From: Gammaproteobacteria bacterium
GTDB taxonomy: Bacteria; Pseudomonadota; Gammaproteobacteria; Pseudomonadales; Cellvibrionaceae
Reading direction: 5' to 3'
NCBI GenBank assembly: GCA_004172865.1
Contig: SEBV01000014.1
Span: 1-64,000, forward strand
DNA: 64,000 bases
The position numbers and the translations under genes were made by a program. Under the pieces are notes generated by a model. The model saw nothing but the letters and a program-made list of their open reading frames with translations. It had not been told where the DNA came from and ran no database searches. This document shows, piece by piece, positions 41,567 through 50,351 of this stretch. The number at the start of each line of letters is the position of its first letter. Within the stretch, counting starts at the first letter, position 1.

Positions 41567-43387
41567 TTACAGCTGCGCTTGACGGCGCCAGCTGGCGATA
41601 ATCCTTTCTGCTTCTTCAACAGTAAATTGTTCGCGCCCGGGGTGCCCCAGGGCTTCGCCGCGGAAGATGGCGTTTTGGAGTAATTCGGCAGCTCTGCGAG
41701 TTTGGGTAATTTGATTTTGCTGCTGGCTTGCGGTGGGATTCAAACCTGCTAGTGCGGGCATGATTCGATTTTTGTAGAGGGATTCGTTGTAGATTAAAAA
41801 TGCTAGTTGGGCTTGATTGGATGAGCTGGGTTTTAGGTCCACCATTTTTTCTGCGAAAGGTAATTCGGTTTGCATGCTGGCGTAAGCTTTTCGCGCAGCT
41901 TCTTCTGCGGCCTTAGCGTCGCCTTGTTGGCTTAGGGTTTGGGCGTGATACATATGTTGAACGTAGTTTGTGTTACCAGCATTCCAAACCGTAACGGCTC
42001 CGGCGGTGAGAATTCCCATGGGCACGCCGAAATAGAGCAATTGTTTTAACAGCATTCGGCCTGCGCTGGTTTGCACAGAATTATTCCACCAGGACGCCGA
42101 CGCTTCGGAAACAGGATTTGTTGCTGCGAGTGCTGTATCCAAGGGATCATTTAGCGATGATCTGTTTTGCAAATCTAAAGATTTATCCTGCAGATTTAAG
42201 GCGTCGCGATTTTGTTGATGGCGAACACGCCAGATAAAACCATCGAAATAATAATGCATCAAGGTTGACGTAAAACCCGCGGCTAATAAGACCGACATTA
42301 ACCAGCGATTTTCATGGCTGGTGGTAATTACATTTCCGTAGCCGATGCAGAACAATACATAAACGGCTGCCGCCAACAAAATTCCCAACGCCGTGCGTTG
42401 ACCGTGTAATTTTTGAAACCAGTTGGGACGTGCGCGTCCTTGCTGTGCGATGCGTTGGTCGTAACGCCAGACGATGGCTAAATATTGCGTCATATGCACG
42501 ATGCCAAGCGTTGCGAAGCCCACTTTAAAACCCCAGGCCGGTACGAGTTGCAGAATCCAATCATTAGGTGTGTAGGTAAAATACATCACACCAAAAGTGC
42601 AGGTAAGCAACGCTAATTTGGCGATGCTGATGTAGTAACCGCGCCGCACACACCAGATTAAATATCCTGCATAATTTGCGCTCGCCGCTACGGCGAACCA
42701 CCAGGTAATTGTTTTGAGTGCGCCGATAAAACCTTGCGGCAAAACCAGCAACAATGGGATGTGGGTATTGCGATAAAGATCTTCCAGTAAACCCGGAATC
42801 CAATCCGCGCTGGCGGCCATGATATGCACAAACCAGACTCCGCAAATCGCCCAATCCATATTGGATGCAAGCTTCACCGGCGCTTTGTTGTTGCGGTCAT
42901 AAATTCGCATAAAACCAAAATGCTGACGCAAAAAATGCCAGGGGTCCCACAGCGCTAAAAAGATGTAGAGATAGAGAAAATATTCGACGGGATAATTGTG
43001 ATAGTTGATGTAGCCGAGCACGCCCACCGAAAATAAAACCGGCACCACCGGGCCCAGCAAGAAATTCCATTTAAAGCGTTGCAGCAAATCGAGATCGCCA
43101 TAGATGCGAATAAAAGTAGGCATATGGTGCGCAACTGTGAGCACCACATGCGCCATGATCACCATAGTCGCACCGCGTGCGGCGCCGTAATATTGCATCG
43201 CCAAGACCGCCAAACCTAAGCAGATTAGCGGCGCGGCTATGATAAAAAAGAAATCCTGAATTGGGTCTAGCACCCAGTTTTGCGCGGGGCGAGCTGAGCG
43301 CGAATTTGAAATAGAGGGCGCGCGCGCGAAAGATGGATTAGTGATCCCACCAAAAGTTACTGCTTGATCGCTATTTTGATTGCTCAT
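41567..43387 (-). CDS. Large polytopic membrane protein with histidine motifs, unknown function
   Basis: A 606-residue protein with a polar N-terminus (about 36 residues), eleven or so membrane segments to about residue 375, a loop, another helix (about 450-470) and a helical soluble tail that looks TPR-like (YHAQTLSQQGDAKAAEEAARKAY). Conserved-looking histidines sit at membrane edges: HVVLTVAHHMPT, LWDPWHFLRQHFGFMRIYD, IVHMTQYLAIVWRYDQR and MHYYFDGFIWRVR. Clusters like these are used by membrane di-iron enzymes or Brp/Blh-like oxygenases, but I cannot assign it. Two copies of the shared promoter lie upstream, so it belongs to the regulon. Confidence 0.6.
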   Translation of the reverse strand: MSNQNSDQAVTFGGITNPSFARAPSISNSRSARPAQNWVLDPIQDFFFIIAAPLICLGLAVLAMQYYGAARGATMVIMAHVVLTVAHHMPTFIRIYGDLDLLQRFKWNFLLGPVVPVLFSVGVLGYINYHNYPVEYFLYLYIFLALWDPWHFLRQHFGFMRIYDRNNKAPVKLASNMDWAICGVWFVHIMAASADWIPGLLEDLYRNTHIPLLLVLPQGFIGALKTITWWFAVAASANYAGYLIWCVRRGYYISIAKLALLTCTFGVMYFTYTPNDWILQLVPAWGFKVGFATLGIVHMTQYLAIVWRYDQRIAQQGRARPNWFQKLHGQRTALGILLAAAVYVLFCIGYGNVITTSHENRWLMSVLLAAGFTSTLMHYYFDGFIWRVRHQQNRDALNLQDKSLDLQNRSSLNDPLDTALAATNPVSEASASWWNNSVQTSAGRMLLKQLLYFGVPMGILTAGAVTVWNAGNTNYVQHMYHAQTLSQQGDAKAAEEAARKAYASMQTELPFAEKMVDLKPSSSNQAQLAFLIYNESLYKNRIMPALAGLNPTASQQQNQITQTRRAAELLQNAIFRGEALGHPGREQFTVEEAERIIASWRRQAQL

Positions 43388-43395
43388 GAGTTACA

Positions 43396-43422
43396 GACGG
43401 CACAAGGCCGAAACCCCCTACA
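43396..43422 (-). promoter_or_regulatory. ECF-type promoter, proximal, of the 41567 membrane gene
   Basis: On the minus strand: TGTAGGG (43416-43422), 15 bp, CCGTC followed by TG (43396-43400). The -10 ends only 9 bp before the ATG, so a transcript from it would be nearly leaderless, or translation starts further in. Confidence 0.5.
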
Positions 43423-43457
43423 CGGAAGTAAAAAATTTGGGGCTTTGATACCTATAC

Positions 43458-43484
43458 GACGTAGCCCGCGAAAATCCCCCTACC
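43458..43484 (-). promoter_or_regulatory. ECF-type promoter, distal, of the 41567 membrane gene
   Basis: On the minus strand: GGTAGGG (43478-43484), 15 bp, ACGTC (43458-43462). Exact consensus, 71 bp before the ATG. It forms a tandem pair with the proximal copy. Confidence 0.65.
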
Positions 43485-43549
43485 CTAAATAGTAAAAATA
43501 TTTTTAATTTTTTCATTCGGGCGTATCAGCCCAAATAAAAGCCAGTGCA

Positions 43550-43576
43550 GGTGGGGTTTGCAGATAGGGAATCGTC
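43550..43576 (+). promoter_or_regulatory. ECF-type promoter of amidase copy 7
   Basis: On the plus strand: GGTGGGG (43550-43556, one mismatch), 15 bp, TCGTC followed by TG (43572-43576). It lies 55 bp before the TTG start codon and is divergent from the two sites serving the membrane protein. Confidence 0.58.
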
Positions 43577-43631
43577 TGTTCAAGGAGAATCAATAAGGGC
43601 ATCACCGGTGTCCGTTTAAAGGAGTCATCCC

Positions 43632-45989
43632 TTGAGCATAAATACTTTGTGGCATCACGTGGCATCGGGCGAGCAGATAGGAAAGCTAACGACAAAATTT
43701 AATCGGCTGACGCTTTGTTGTTTATTGAGCGGATTGGGAATAGCACAGCAAAGCTACGCAAAAAGCGAGTTTCAGGTGGAAGAAGCCACCATTGAAAGTA
43801 TTCAGACTGCGATTAAGTCCGGGCAAACGAGCTGCCAGCACGTTGTGCAGGCATACATCGCACGCGCTAAAGCCTATAACGGCGTTTGTACTGCGTTAGT
43901 TACAACCGATGGCGCCAAAGTAAAAGCCGTTAAAGGTTATGTTCGCGCGGGTGCGCCGCTCGTTTTCCCAACGAAAACAATCAAAGCCAGCACGGTTTTT
44001 CCAACGCTAGGTGATTACAAAGGCTTGCCGCTGGATTACGGTCGTATGGAAACCACGGTTTCAGACCCTACTGCATTTGCGCAAATGGGCATGCGCGTGG
44101 GTATTCCCGATGCGGGCCAAGTGAATGCATTGGAAACATTGAATATTCGCGGTGAACGTTCGATTACCTGCAAAGGTGAGTTTGATATGCATCCCTCCAA
44201 AGGCGCGCTGCCTGCGAATGCGCCTGCGGGGTGTGAGAAATTCCGCCAGCAACCAGATGCCCTCGAACGTGCAGCTGAGTTGGACGCAAAATACGGTTCA
44301 AATCCAGATCTAATTGCCATGCCGATGTACTGCGCCGTCGCCGCGTTTAAAGATGTTTACGACACCAAAGATATGCGCACCACCGCGAATAACGATGTGA
44401 ATTTTGCGATGGATGTTCCGCCTGCAGATGCCACAGTAGTTGCTCGCTTGCGTGACAAGGGCGCGATTATTTATGCGAAATCCGTAGCTCATGAATTTAA
44501 CGGCGGCCCGGGTAATCCCGGTGGAGATTCCAAGCCAAAAACCAAAATGATTGCCGGTGGACAAGGTATGGGCGCATGGGCTGGGCAACCGTGCAATCCC
44601 TACGATACTGAACGCGTTACCCGTGGTTCAAGCAGTGGTTCTGGCGTGGCTATTTCTGCCAACCTCGCGACTATCGGAATTTGCGAACAATCCGGCGCAT
44701 CCTGCCAAGGCCCAGCTTCTCGCAGTGGCATAGTCACTTTGCTTACCACCAAAGGTCTTACGCCAGACAGCGGCGGCATCGGCTATCAATGGATCAATGA
44801 CCGCGCCGGCGTGCATTCACGCACCTTGACTGATGCAGCGCGTGTGCTCGATGCATTGAAAGATCCAGTGAAAGGTTATTTCGATCCCCGCGATCCTTTC
44901 ACGGCAATCCCTAAAAATATGGCAGCGGATCAGCCTTACGCAAGCTATGCCATCAACGACGCAATGCTTAAGCAAGACTCCAAACCTTTGAAAGGAATGC
45001 GCATTGCGATACTGCGCGAGCATATGGTGAAGACCACCAAAAACCATGAAGCCATTAGCGACCAAATCGACAAAGAAATTAAAAAAGTGTTACGCGATCA
45101 ACTCGGCGCTGAGTTGGTGGAAACCAGCACTGCCGGTTATCCCGATGATCCTGATGTGCCCAATTTGCGCTACAGCTTTAACGACGCTTTGGCGGAAATT
45201 CTGCCGCGTTTTATGCCAGAAATTTTCACACGCAAAAACAAAAAAGGTGAACTCGTATTTTCCGTACCGGGCTATGACGTTACCTCTTACGATTACCTGA
45301 TGAAACTGAGTAGACATGAAGCTCCGCTCACCAGTGCAGTGAACATGGTTAACTTTGCGACCTTTGGTGCGACGCCTTGTATTACTAACCTTTGCCCGGA
45401 CACATTATTTGATTTGGATCGCTATTTAAAAGATCGCGGCGATGCGCGTATTACCGATTGGGCGGCGTGGGTGAACAACGCCAAATTTCGTCAGGATGAA
45501 TCGCGCGCGGGCGCCGAGAACTGGGTGAATTTCAAAGGCCATACTGACCCCGGTAAAGCGGATACAGTTGCGCGCAGTTATATCGCACGCCTGGCTCTTC
45601 AGAAGATGATGTTTGAAAATCAGATTGATGCATTTGTACACCCTGAAAATACCGTTCCTACTCCGAAAATTCAGGGCGCAAATGTGGGCAGCATTAGCCT
45701 GGATAGTATTTCACCCTTCTTTCAGATTCCGCGCATCGCTATACCAGCGGGCATGACGAATATTATTTACGAACCTAAATATGCGTTGAACGAAGACAAG
45801 ACGGATTACATTTCGGTGCTGCCGGAAAAAACCAAACAATCCAAACTCGCGCATCCGCTGCCAATTTCAATTACGTTTTTTGCAGGTCAGGGAGAAGAAC
45901 CCTTGTTGATCAAACTGGGCACTGCTTATGAAGCAGCAACTCATCACCGAACACCACCACCTGGTTTTGGGCCTTTGGCTGGTAAATAG
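43632..45989 (+). CDS. Exported large amidase (copy 7), TTG start
   Basis: The 785-residue product starts at TTG 43632; AAAGGAG at 43618-43624 is an excellent ribosome-binding site with a 7-base gap, and no ATG lies before the signal peptide. Signal cleavage is after QSYA. Large amidase type as in copies 3 and 5: Lys in AAFKDVYDTKDMRT, cis-Ser in RGSSSGSGVA, nucleophile in CEQSGASCQGPA (usual TGGSC is SGASC). Fewer cysteines than copies 3 and 5. The C-terminus (PISITFFAGQGEEPL, then HHRTPPPGFGPLAGK) is complete. A plus-strand copy of the shared promoter lies upstream. Confidence 0.87.
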   Translation: MSINTLWHHVASGEQIGKLTTKFNRLTLCCLLSGLGIAQQSYAKSEFQVEEATIESIQTAIKSGQTSCQHVVQAYIARAKAYNGVCTALVTTDGAKVKAVKGYVRAGAPLVFPTKTIKASTVFPTLGDYKGLPLDYGRMETTVSDPTAFAQMGMRVGIPDAGQVNALETLNIRGERSITCKGEFDMHPSKGALPANAPAGCEKFRQQPDALERAAELDAKYGSNPDLIAMPMYCAVAAFKDVYDTKDMRTTANNDVNFAMDVPPADATVVARLRDKGAIIYAKSVAHEFNGGPGNPGGDSKPKTKMIAGGQGMGAWAGQPCNPYDTERVTRGSSSGSGVAISANLATIGICEQSGASCQGPASRSGIVTLLTTKGLTPDSGGIGYQWINDRAGVHSRTLTDAARVLDALKDPVKGYFDPRDPFTAIPKNMAADQPYASYAINDAMLKQDSKPLKGMRIAILREHMVKTTKNHEAISDQIDKEIKKVLRDQLGAELVETSTAGYPDDPDVPNLRYSFNDALAEILPRFMPEIFTRKNKKGELVFSVPGYDVTSYDYLMKLSRHEAPLTSAVNMVNFATFGATPCITNLCPDTLFDLDRYLKDRGDARITDWAAWVNNAKFRQDESRAGAENWVNFKGHTDPGKADTVARSYIARLALQKMMFENQIDAFVHPENTVPTPKIQGANVGSISLDSISPFFQIPRIAIPAGMTNIIYEPKYALNEDKTDYISVLPEKTKQSKLAHPLPISITFFAGQGEEPLLIKLGTAYEAATHHRTPPPGFGPLAGK

Positions 45990-46001
45990 AAAATTGATAC
46001 C

Positions 46002-46115
46002 TAGGTCGGAAAAGCGAAGCGCCTTCCGACAGTTTTTAAAATGGCTGTGTGGTGAGACCATATTTTTCGTATGCATTCCCAAGCGGGAGCTTGGGGCGCC
46101 CGGCGAGGGAACGAG
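46002..46115 (+). repeat. Composite palindromic repeat, copy 1
   Basis: GTCGGAAAAGCGAAGCGCC (hairpin-forming, ending TTCCGAC), then CGTATGCATTCCCAAGCGGG and GGGCGCCCGGCGAGGGAACG. The same order recurs at 46299-46410 and inverted between them. Resembles the REP-like intergenic repeats widespread in proteobacteria. Confidence 0.7.
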
Positions 46116-46151
46116 AGGCAAAAATAGTTTTGTGGTGCGACGGTATTTTTT

Positions 46152-46272
46152 GTGTCGGAAGGCGCTGCGCTTTTCCAACCTACAGACACTCAGATTTTAT
46201 TTAAAAAGAAATTGCCATCCTCTTGTGCCTCTCGTTCCCTAGCCGCGCGCCCCAAGCTCCCGCTCGGGAATG
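46152..46272 (-). repeat. Composite palindromic repeat, inverted copies of both halves
   Basis: GTCGGAAGGCGCTGCGCTTTTCC (46154-46176) and CTCGTTCCCTAGCCGCGCGC (46231-46250) are the reverse complements of the two halves of the repeat, but spaced by different sequence. Confidence 0.6.
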
Positions 46273-46298
46273 GAGGAATACCCAACGACAGAGCAACG

Positions 46299-46410
46299 TA
46301 GGTTGGAAAAGCGCAGCGCCTTCCGACAGTTTTAAAATAGCGTTAAGGTGGATCATATTTTTCGTATGCATTCCCAAGCAGGAGCTTGGGGCGCCCGGCG
46401 AGGGAACGAG
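46299..46410 (+). repeat. Composite palindromic repeat, copy 2
   Basis: TAGGTTGGAAAAGCGCAGCG, ending TTCCGACAG, then TTTTTCGTATGCATTCCCAA and GGGCGCCCGGCGAGGGAACG. Direct repeat of 46002-46115 with scattered differences. Confidence 0.7.
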
Positions 46411-46483
46411 GAGAAATTAATTTTTGAATTTATTTATTAAGCAGCTGCTAATCCAATGAACTCGAATTGCAAAATTATCGAGT

Positions 46484-46864
46484 TCACATGTCGCCTGTTA
46501 TTTTTGTTTCCCGGGTAATTTTTCGGGTAATTCTGGTGTCGCCATTGCCGGACATATGTTGGTAATCGCAGCCTAAATAAATTTCTTCGCCGGCCTCGAC
46601 GGTGAAAATTTTGGTATAACTTTCTTCGGTTCCGGTTTGGCGATTGATCCAAATCGACACCACAGTTACCCGGTAGCCATGTTCGGTATCTTTATTAATT
46701 AAATATTGTTTGAAACCGGATCGGTCACACCCAGGCCCACAACTGCCTTGACTGCGAATAGTATTCTGAAAAAACACAGCGTTAGCTTTGTAATTTTTAC
46801 GAGTTGGATACATTACAAAATTACGCACATTTTTTTTAACATCTCCGGTAATGGGCTTACTCAT
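46484..46864 (-). CDS. Hypothetical protein
   Basis: A 126-residue protein without signal peptide, with several Cys (SQGSCGPGCDR near residues 38-48) and a beta-rich C-terminal part (VTVVSIWINRQTG, KIFTVEAGEEIYLGCDY). No family recognised. ATG 46864 is preceded on the minus strand by AGGAGATGATCG, a good ribosome-binding site, so it is probably a real gene. It stands alone between the repeat cluster and amidase copy 8 and has no shared promoter motif. Confidence 0.55.
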   Translation of the reverse strand: MSKPITGDVKKNVRNFVMYPTRKNYKANAVFFQNTIRSQGSCGPGCDRSGFKQYLINKDTEHGYRVTVVSIWINRQTGTEESYTKIFTVEAGEEIYLGCDYQHMSGNGDTRITRKITRETKITGDM

Positions 46865-47064
46865 CGATCATCTCCTATCTGGGTATTGCATGACGATTTT
46901 GAACAAATAAAAATTCCAGACACCTCGCCAATGTAATGATCGCTAAAGTGTCCACAAGCAGCTGGGCAATATTTTCATACAGCCGAATATGGCCGTGAGC
47001 TTGCACATCGGCAAAAAAATTACAGCAATTGCATTACTAAAAAATTCCCAAAAAAAACTGCAAA

Positions 47065-48648
47065 TTAAATTGGTGGTTTTTTCCAGCCGCCGCTTTGGCT
47101 TTCAAGGTAACTGGCAACCGCGAGGCAAATATCTTCGCGCCAGGGCGCCGCCACAATTTGTAAACCGATTGGCAATTTTCCATCCGCAGAGCTACCACAG
47201 CGCACCACAACCACGGGCCAGCCGGTGGAATTAAATACGCCGGTGTAAGGCCAACCGCTGGTGTTTTCTGCAGGCTCTTTTTCGCGGTCGATTGGTTGTG
47301 CAGGTTTGTTGGAGGCGGGGCAAATAAATACATCGTAATTTGTCATCCACTCCAGCAATTGCGATTTACATAAATCCTGCTGCTGCCAGGCTTCCACCAT
47401 CTCTGCAGAGCTGATGGGTTTGGCCGTTGCCATGCGCGCTTTGCGCTGGGGGGAAATATTGTTGGTGTGCCATTTGTCGGCGAGGCGTTGATAGAAAGCA
47501 CCGCCGTCACCGGTGGATAATTTCGTGCGGGCATCGCGCATGCGTTCGAGCGTTGCTTGGGGTACATCTTCTTTTACACTCGCCATAACGCCGGTCAACC
47601 ACTTGGCTGCCTGACGCACAGTTTTCTTGGTGTCTTCGTCGGTTGCCGCATCGCCAGTGGCTAAATTGTCCGCGCAGAAAGCCACGCGCAATGACTTAAG
47701 ATTTACCTTATCTGGATCAGCCCAAGGCACAGGTGCGCAGGAGGCATCGTGAAAATCCGGCCCGGAAATAATCGGCGTAATGAGCGATAAATCTTCAACC
47801 CGGCGCGCCATAGGACCGAGCTGTTGCCACAAATCAAAAATACCTCCGTAATCCACAATATGGCCGGTGCGCGGTACACGAATACTGGTGGGTTTAATGC
47901 CCGCGATACCGTTATGGTTAGCCGGGCCGCGAATGGAACCGCCCCAGTCAGAACCAATATCAAATGCTGCACCGCCCGCTGCGACTATCGCACCTGCACC
48001 GCCGGATGAACCTGATGTAGTGCGCGATAAATCGTAAGGATTGTGCGAGGCACCATAAAGCAAATTACTCGCCGCGCTTATACCGGCAAGGCCGCCAAGA
48101 GTGAATTCCGGCGTATTGGTTTTACCCAGTAAAATCGCGCCCGCTGCCCTAACACGGGCAACTACTGTGGCATCTTTAGCGGGAATAAATTGCTGGCGAC
48201 CGAAGGTGGCGCCAGTGGTGATTACGCCTTCAGTATCGAGCGAATCTTTAATCGTCATTGGCACACCGTGCAAAGCACCGACAAATTCGCCTTTCGCGGC
48301 TTTCGCATCCAGCGCTTTGGCTTCAGTGCGCGCACGTTCGTAGCAATTCATAACTACTGCATTTAATCGATCATTTACGATTAATTGGCGTGCGATATAA
48401 GCATCCACCGCTTCCAGCGCCGACACTTTTTTAGCGCGAATTAAGCCTGCCAGTTTAGTGGCAGACATGTAGATAATTTCATCGCTGGTATCGGTAGAAG
48501 CTCGCACAGTTTGCGCAGCCATCACCGCACCGACTGCAGCGGCGACTTTTAGCTGAGATACCTCCAGGTTTGATACACGAGGCATGCGTGGCAAGCCGAA
48601 CAAGTCGCGGAGCGATTGCTTTTCTAGCACTTCAACTTCTGTCGTCAT
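47065..48648 (-). CDS. Amidase-signature enzyme (copy 8)
   Basis: A 527-residue amidase. Triad: Lys in MTIKDSLDTEGV, cis-Ser in TTSGSSGGAG, nucleophile in GSDWGGSIRGPA. The N-terminus (residues 1-45) has a hydrophobic stretch VAAAVGAVMAAQTVRA after a long polar lead but no RR pair, whereas its tandem relative copy 9 has a clear Tat signal; it looks like a Tat leader that lost its arginines, so export is uncertain. It lies 76 bp after copy 9 on the same strand with a hairpin but no promoter motif between, so they probably form one unit. GatA-like features are present but no GatB/GatC genes. Confidence 0.85.
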   Translation of the reverse strand: MTTEVEVLEKQSLRDLFGLPRMPRVSNLEVSQLKVAAAVGAVMAAQTVRASTDTSDEIIYMSATKLAGLIRAKKVSALEAVDAYIARQLIVNDRLNAVVMNCYERARTEAKALDAKAAKGEFVGALHGVPMTIKDSLDTEGVITTGATFGRQQFIPAKDATVVARVRAAGAILLGKTNTPEFTLGGLAGISAASNLLYGASHNPYDLSRTTSGSSGGAGAIVAAGGAAFDIGSDWGGSIRGPANHNGIAGIKPTSIRVPRTGHIVDYGGIFDLWQQLGPMARRVEDLSLITPIISGPDFHDASCAPVPWADPDKVNLKSLRVAFCADNLATGDAATDEDTKKTVRQAAKWLTGVMASVKEDVPQATLERMRDARTKLSTGDGGAFYQRLADKWHTNNISPQRKARMATAKPISSAEMVEAWQQQDLCKSQLLEWMTNYDVFICPASNKPAQPIDREKEPAENTSGWPYTGVFNSTGWPVVVVRCGSSADGKLPIGLQIVAAPWREDICLAVASYLESQSGGWKKPPI

Positions 48649-48724
48649 GGTGTTTTCTCACTTCGTCGATGCTGGCTGACTAATCAAGCCAGCCGAAGGG
48701 TTTTATAGGGCGCAACTAATTCGA

Positions 48725-50242
48725 TCAGATATTTGGAGGAATCCAGCCGCCAGTACGCTGCTCAATAAGAGCCATGGCCGCCAGCACCACATCATCCCGC
48801 CAGGGCTGACCTACAACTTGAATTCCCAAGGGCAAGCCGGGATCTTCTTTTGAGGTGCCCGCACGAACTACGCCTGCCGGCCAACCGGTGGTGTTGTATT
48901 GGCTGGTGTAGCTGGATTTGGAGCGCACTTCGGGCGCCTGTTCAAAATCGAGACGAATAGGAGCGCGTTGGCTAGCAGGGCAAATAATCAAATCGTAGTT
49001 TTCAAACCAAGCCAATTGTTCACTTTTAATCGCATCCATTTCTTCACAGAAGCGGGTGAAATCGGCACTGCTGACGGCATCGCCGGTAATACGCAAACCT
49101 GGTGAAGCTTCGGTAGTACCGTGCATTTTCATTAGGCGACGCATATGTTCGCGTCCATCTGCACCGTTGAATTTGGTGCGCACATCGGCCAACTCAGCCA
49201 TCTTGGGCGGCATAGCTTCGGTGATTTTGCAGCCGAGCTTTTTGAAGTAGCTGACGCATTGGGTTACCAATGCCTGTACTTCTTTGGTGGGCGCCATGAT
49301 GCCGTTGCTGGTGTAGTAGGCAACGCGCAGGGTGTTGAGATTTACACGCGCAGGATCACCCAGCGGAACCGGTGCCATGGTTGCATCGGAATTATCCGGG
49401 CCAGCAAGAATGGATATCAATAACGTGATGTCATCCACCCTACGCGCCAGTGGGCCTGTTTCCTGAAAGGTATCGAATGGGCCACCGTAGCCAACAATAT
49501 GGCCAGTGCGCGGTACTCGACCGAGCGTTGGTTTTAGGCCCGCGATACCGTTGGCATAGGCTGGGCCACGAATCGAGCCGCCGTAATCTGAACCTATATC
49601 AAAAAAAGCGCCGCCCGCAGCCACAATGGCACCGGCGCCACCGGATGAACCGCTGGGCTGGTAGTTCACGTTGTACGGGTTCTTAGTCAAACCATAAACC
49701 AAGTTAACCGTGCCTTTACCGCCGCCGCCAAGGGTAAATTCCGGCGTGTTGGTTTTGCCCAGTAAAATCGCCCCGGCTGCTCGCGCTCGCGCTACCACCG
49801 TTGCATCTTTTTCGGGGATAAAGTTTTTACGGCCAAGTGTGCCGCCAGTGCTGACAACGCCTGCGGTATCAAATGAATCTTTAACGGTAAAAGGTATGCC
49901 GTGTAATAAACCTTTGGATTTTCCGGCGGCGGTCATTGCATCCGCTTCGGCGGCTTCAGCCAAAGCGCGGTCGCGGCAAAAAGCGACTACGGCATTGATT
50001 TTCGGATTCACTTCATCAATGCGCGCATAACATGCCTTCACCAATTCAACGGAGGTGATGGCTTTGCTGCTGATCATTTTTGCGATTTCGACTACCGACT
50101 TAGCCAGCACATCGGTACTGCTAAAAGCATAGGCGGAGGACGAACTGTAACGGGCAACAACCAAGGCTGTTCCGGCACCCGCGGTTAATTTCATAAAGCG
50201 GCGGCGCGACCAATCCTGTTCAACACTTTTGAGTAATTGCAT
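48725..50242 (-). CDS. Exported amidase with Tat signal (copy 9)
   Basis: A 505-residue amidase. The N-terminus contains SRRRFMKLTAGAGTALVVA, a near-perfect twin-arginine signal, so it is exported folded. Triad: Lys in FTVKDSFDTAGV, cis-Ser in QPSGSSGGAG, nucleophile in GSDYGGSIRGPA. It is the tandem paralogue of copy 8 (shared IVAAGGA and RVPRTGHIV blocks). Upstream is a terminator-like hairpin of copy 10 and about 110 bp in which I find no copy of the GGTAGGG element, so its control may differ. Confidence 0.87.
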   Translation of the reverse strand: MQLLKSVEQDWSRRRFMKLTAGAGTALVVARYSSSSAYAFSSTDVLAKSVVEIAKMISSKAITSVELVKACYARIDEVNPKINAVVAFCRDRALAEAAEADAMTAAGKSKGLLHGIPFTVKDSFDTAGVVSTGGTLGRKNFIPEKDATVVARARAAGAILLGKTNTPEFTLGGGGKGTVNLVYGLTKNPYNVNYQPSGSSGGAGAIVAAGGAFFDIGSDYGGSIRGPAYANGIAGLKPTLGRVPRTGHIVGYGGPFDTFQETGPLARRVDDITLLISILAGPDNSDATMAPVPLGDPARVNLNTLRVAYYTSNGIMAPTKEVQALVTQCVSYFKKLGCKITEAMPPKMAELADVRTKFNGADGREHMRRLMKMHGTTEASPGLRITGDAVSSADFTRFCEEMDAIKSEQLAWFENYDLIICPASQRAPIRLDFEQAPEVRSKSSYTSQYNTTGWPAGVVRAGTSKEDPGLPLGIQVVGQPWRDDVVLAAMALIEQRTGGWIPPNI

Positions 50243-50325
50243 GGCTATCTCCCATGTTAACCATTGGATTAAGCGGCCTCTGAAGACGTTTATGCTGCAA
50301 ACATTTTTAGAGGCACGTTAAACAA

Positions 50326-50345
50326 AGGCTTTTAATTAAAAGCCT
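50326..50345 (-). terminator. Hairpin after amidase copy 10
   Basis: Perfect palindrome AGGCTTTTAATTAAAAGCCT just after the copy 10 stop on the minus strand, followed by TTGTTT. A modest intrinsic terminator. Confidence 0.5.
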
Positions 50346-50351
50346 CATTAA

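Noticed and set aside
50243-50351. ACGTC before amidase copy 9 as another regulon promoter
   Set aside because: The sequence 15 bp upstream is CTAAAAA, not GGTAGGG-like.
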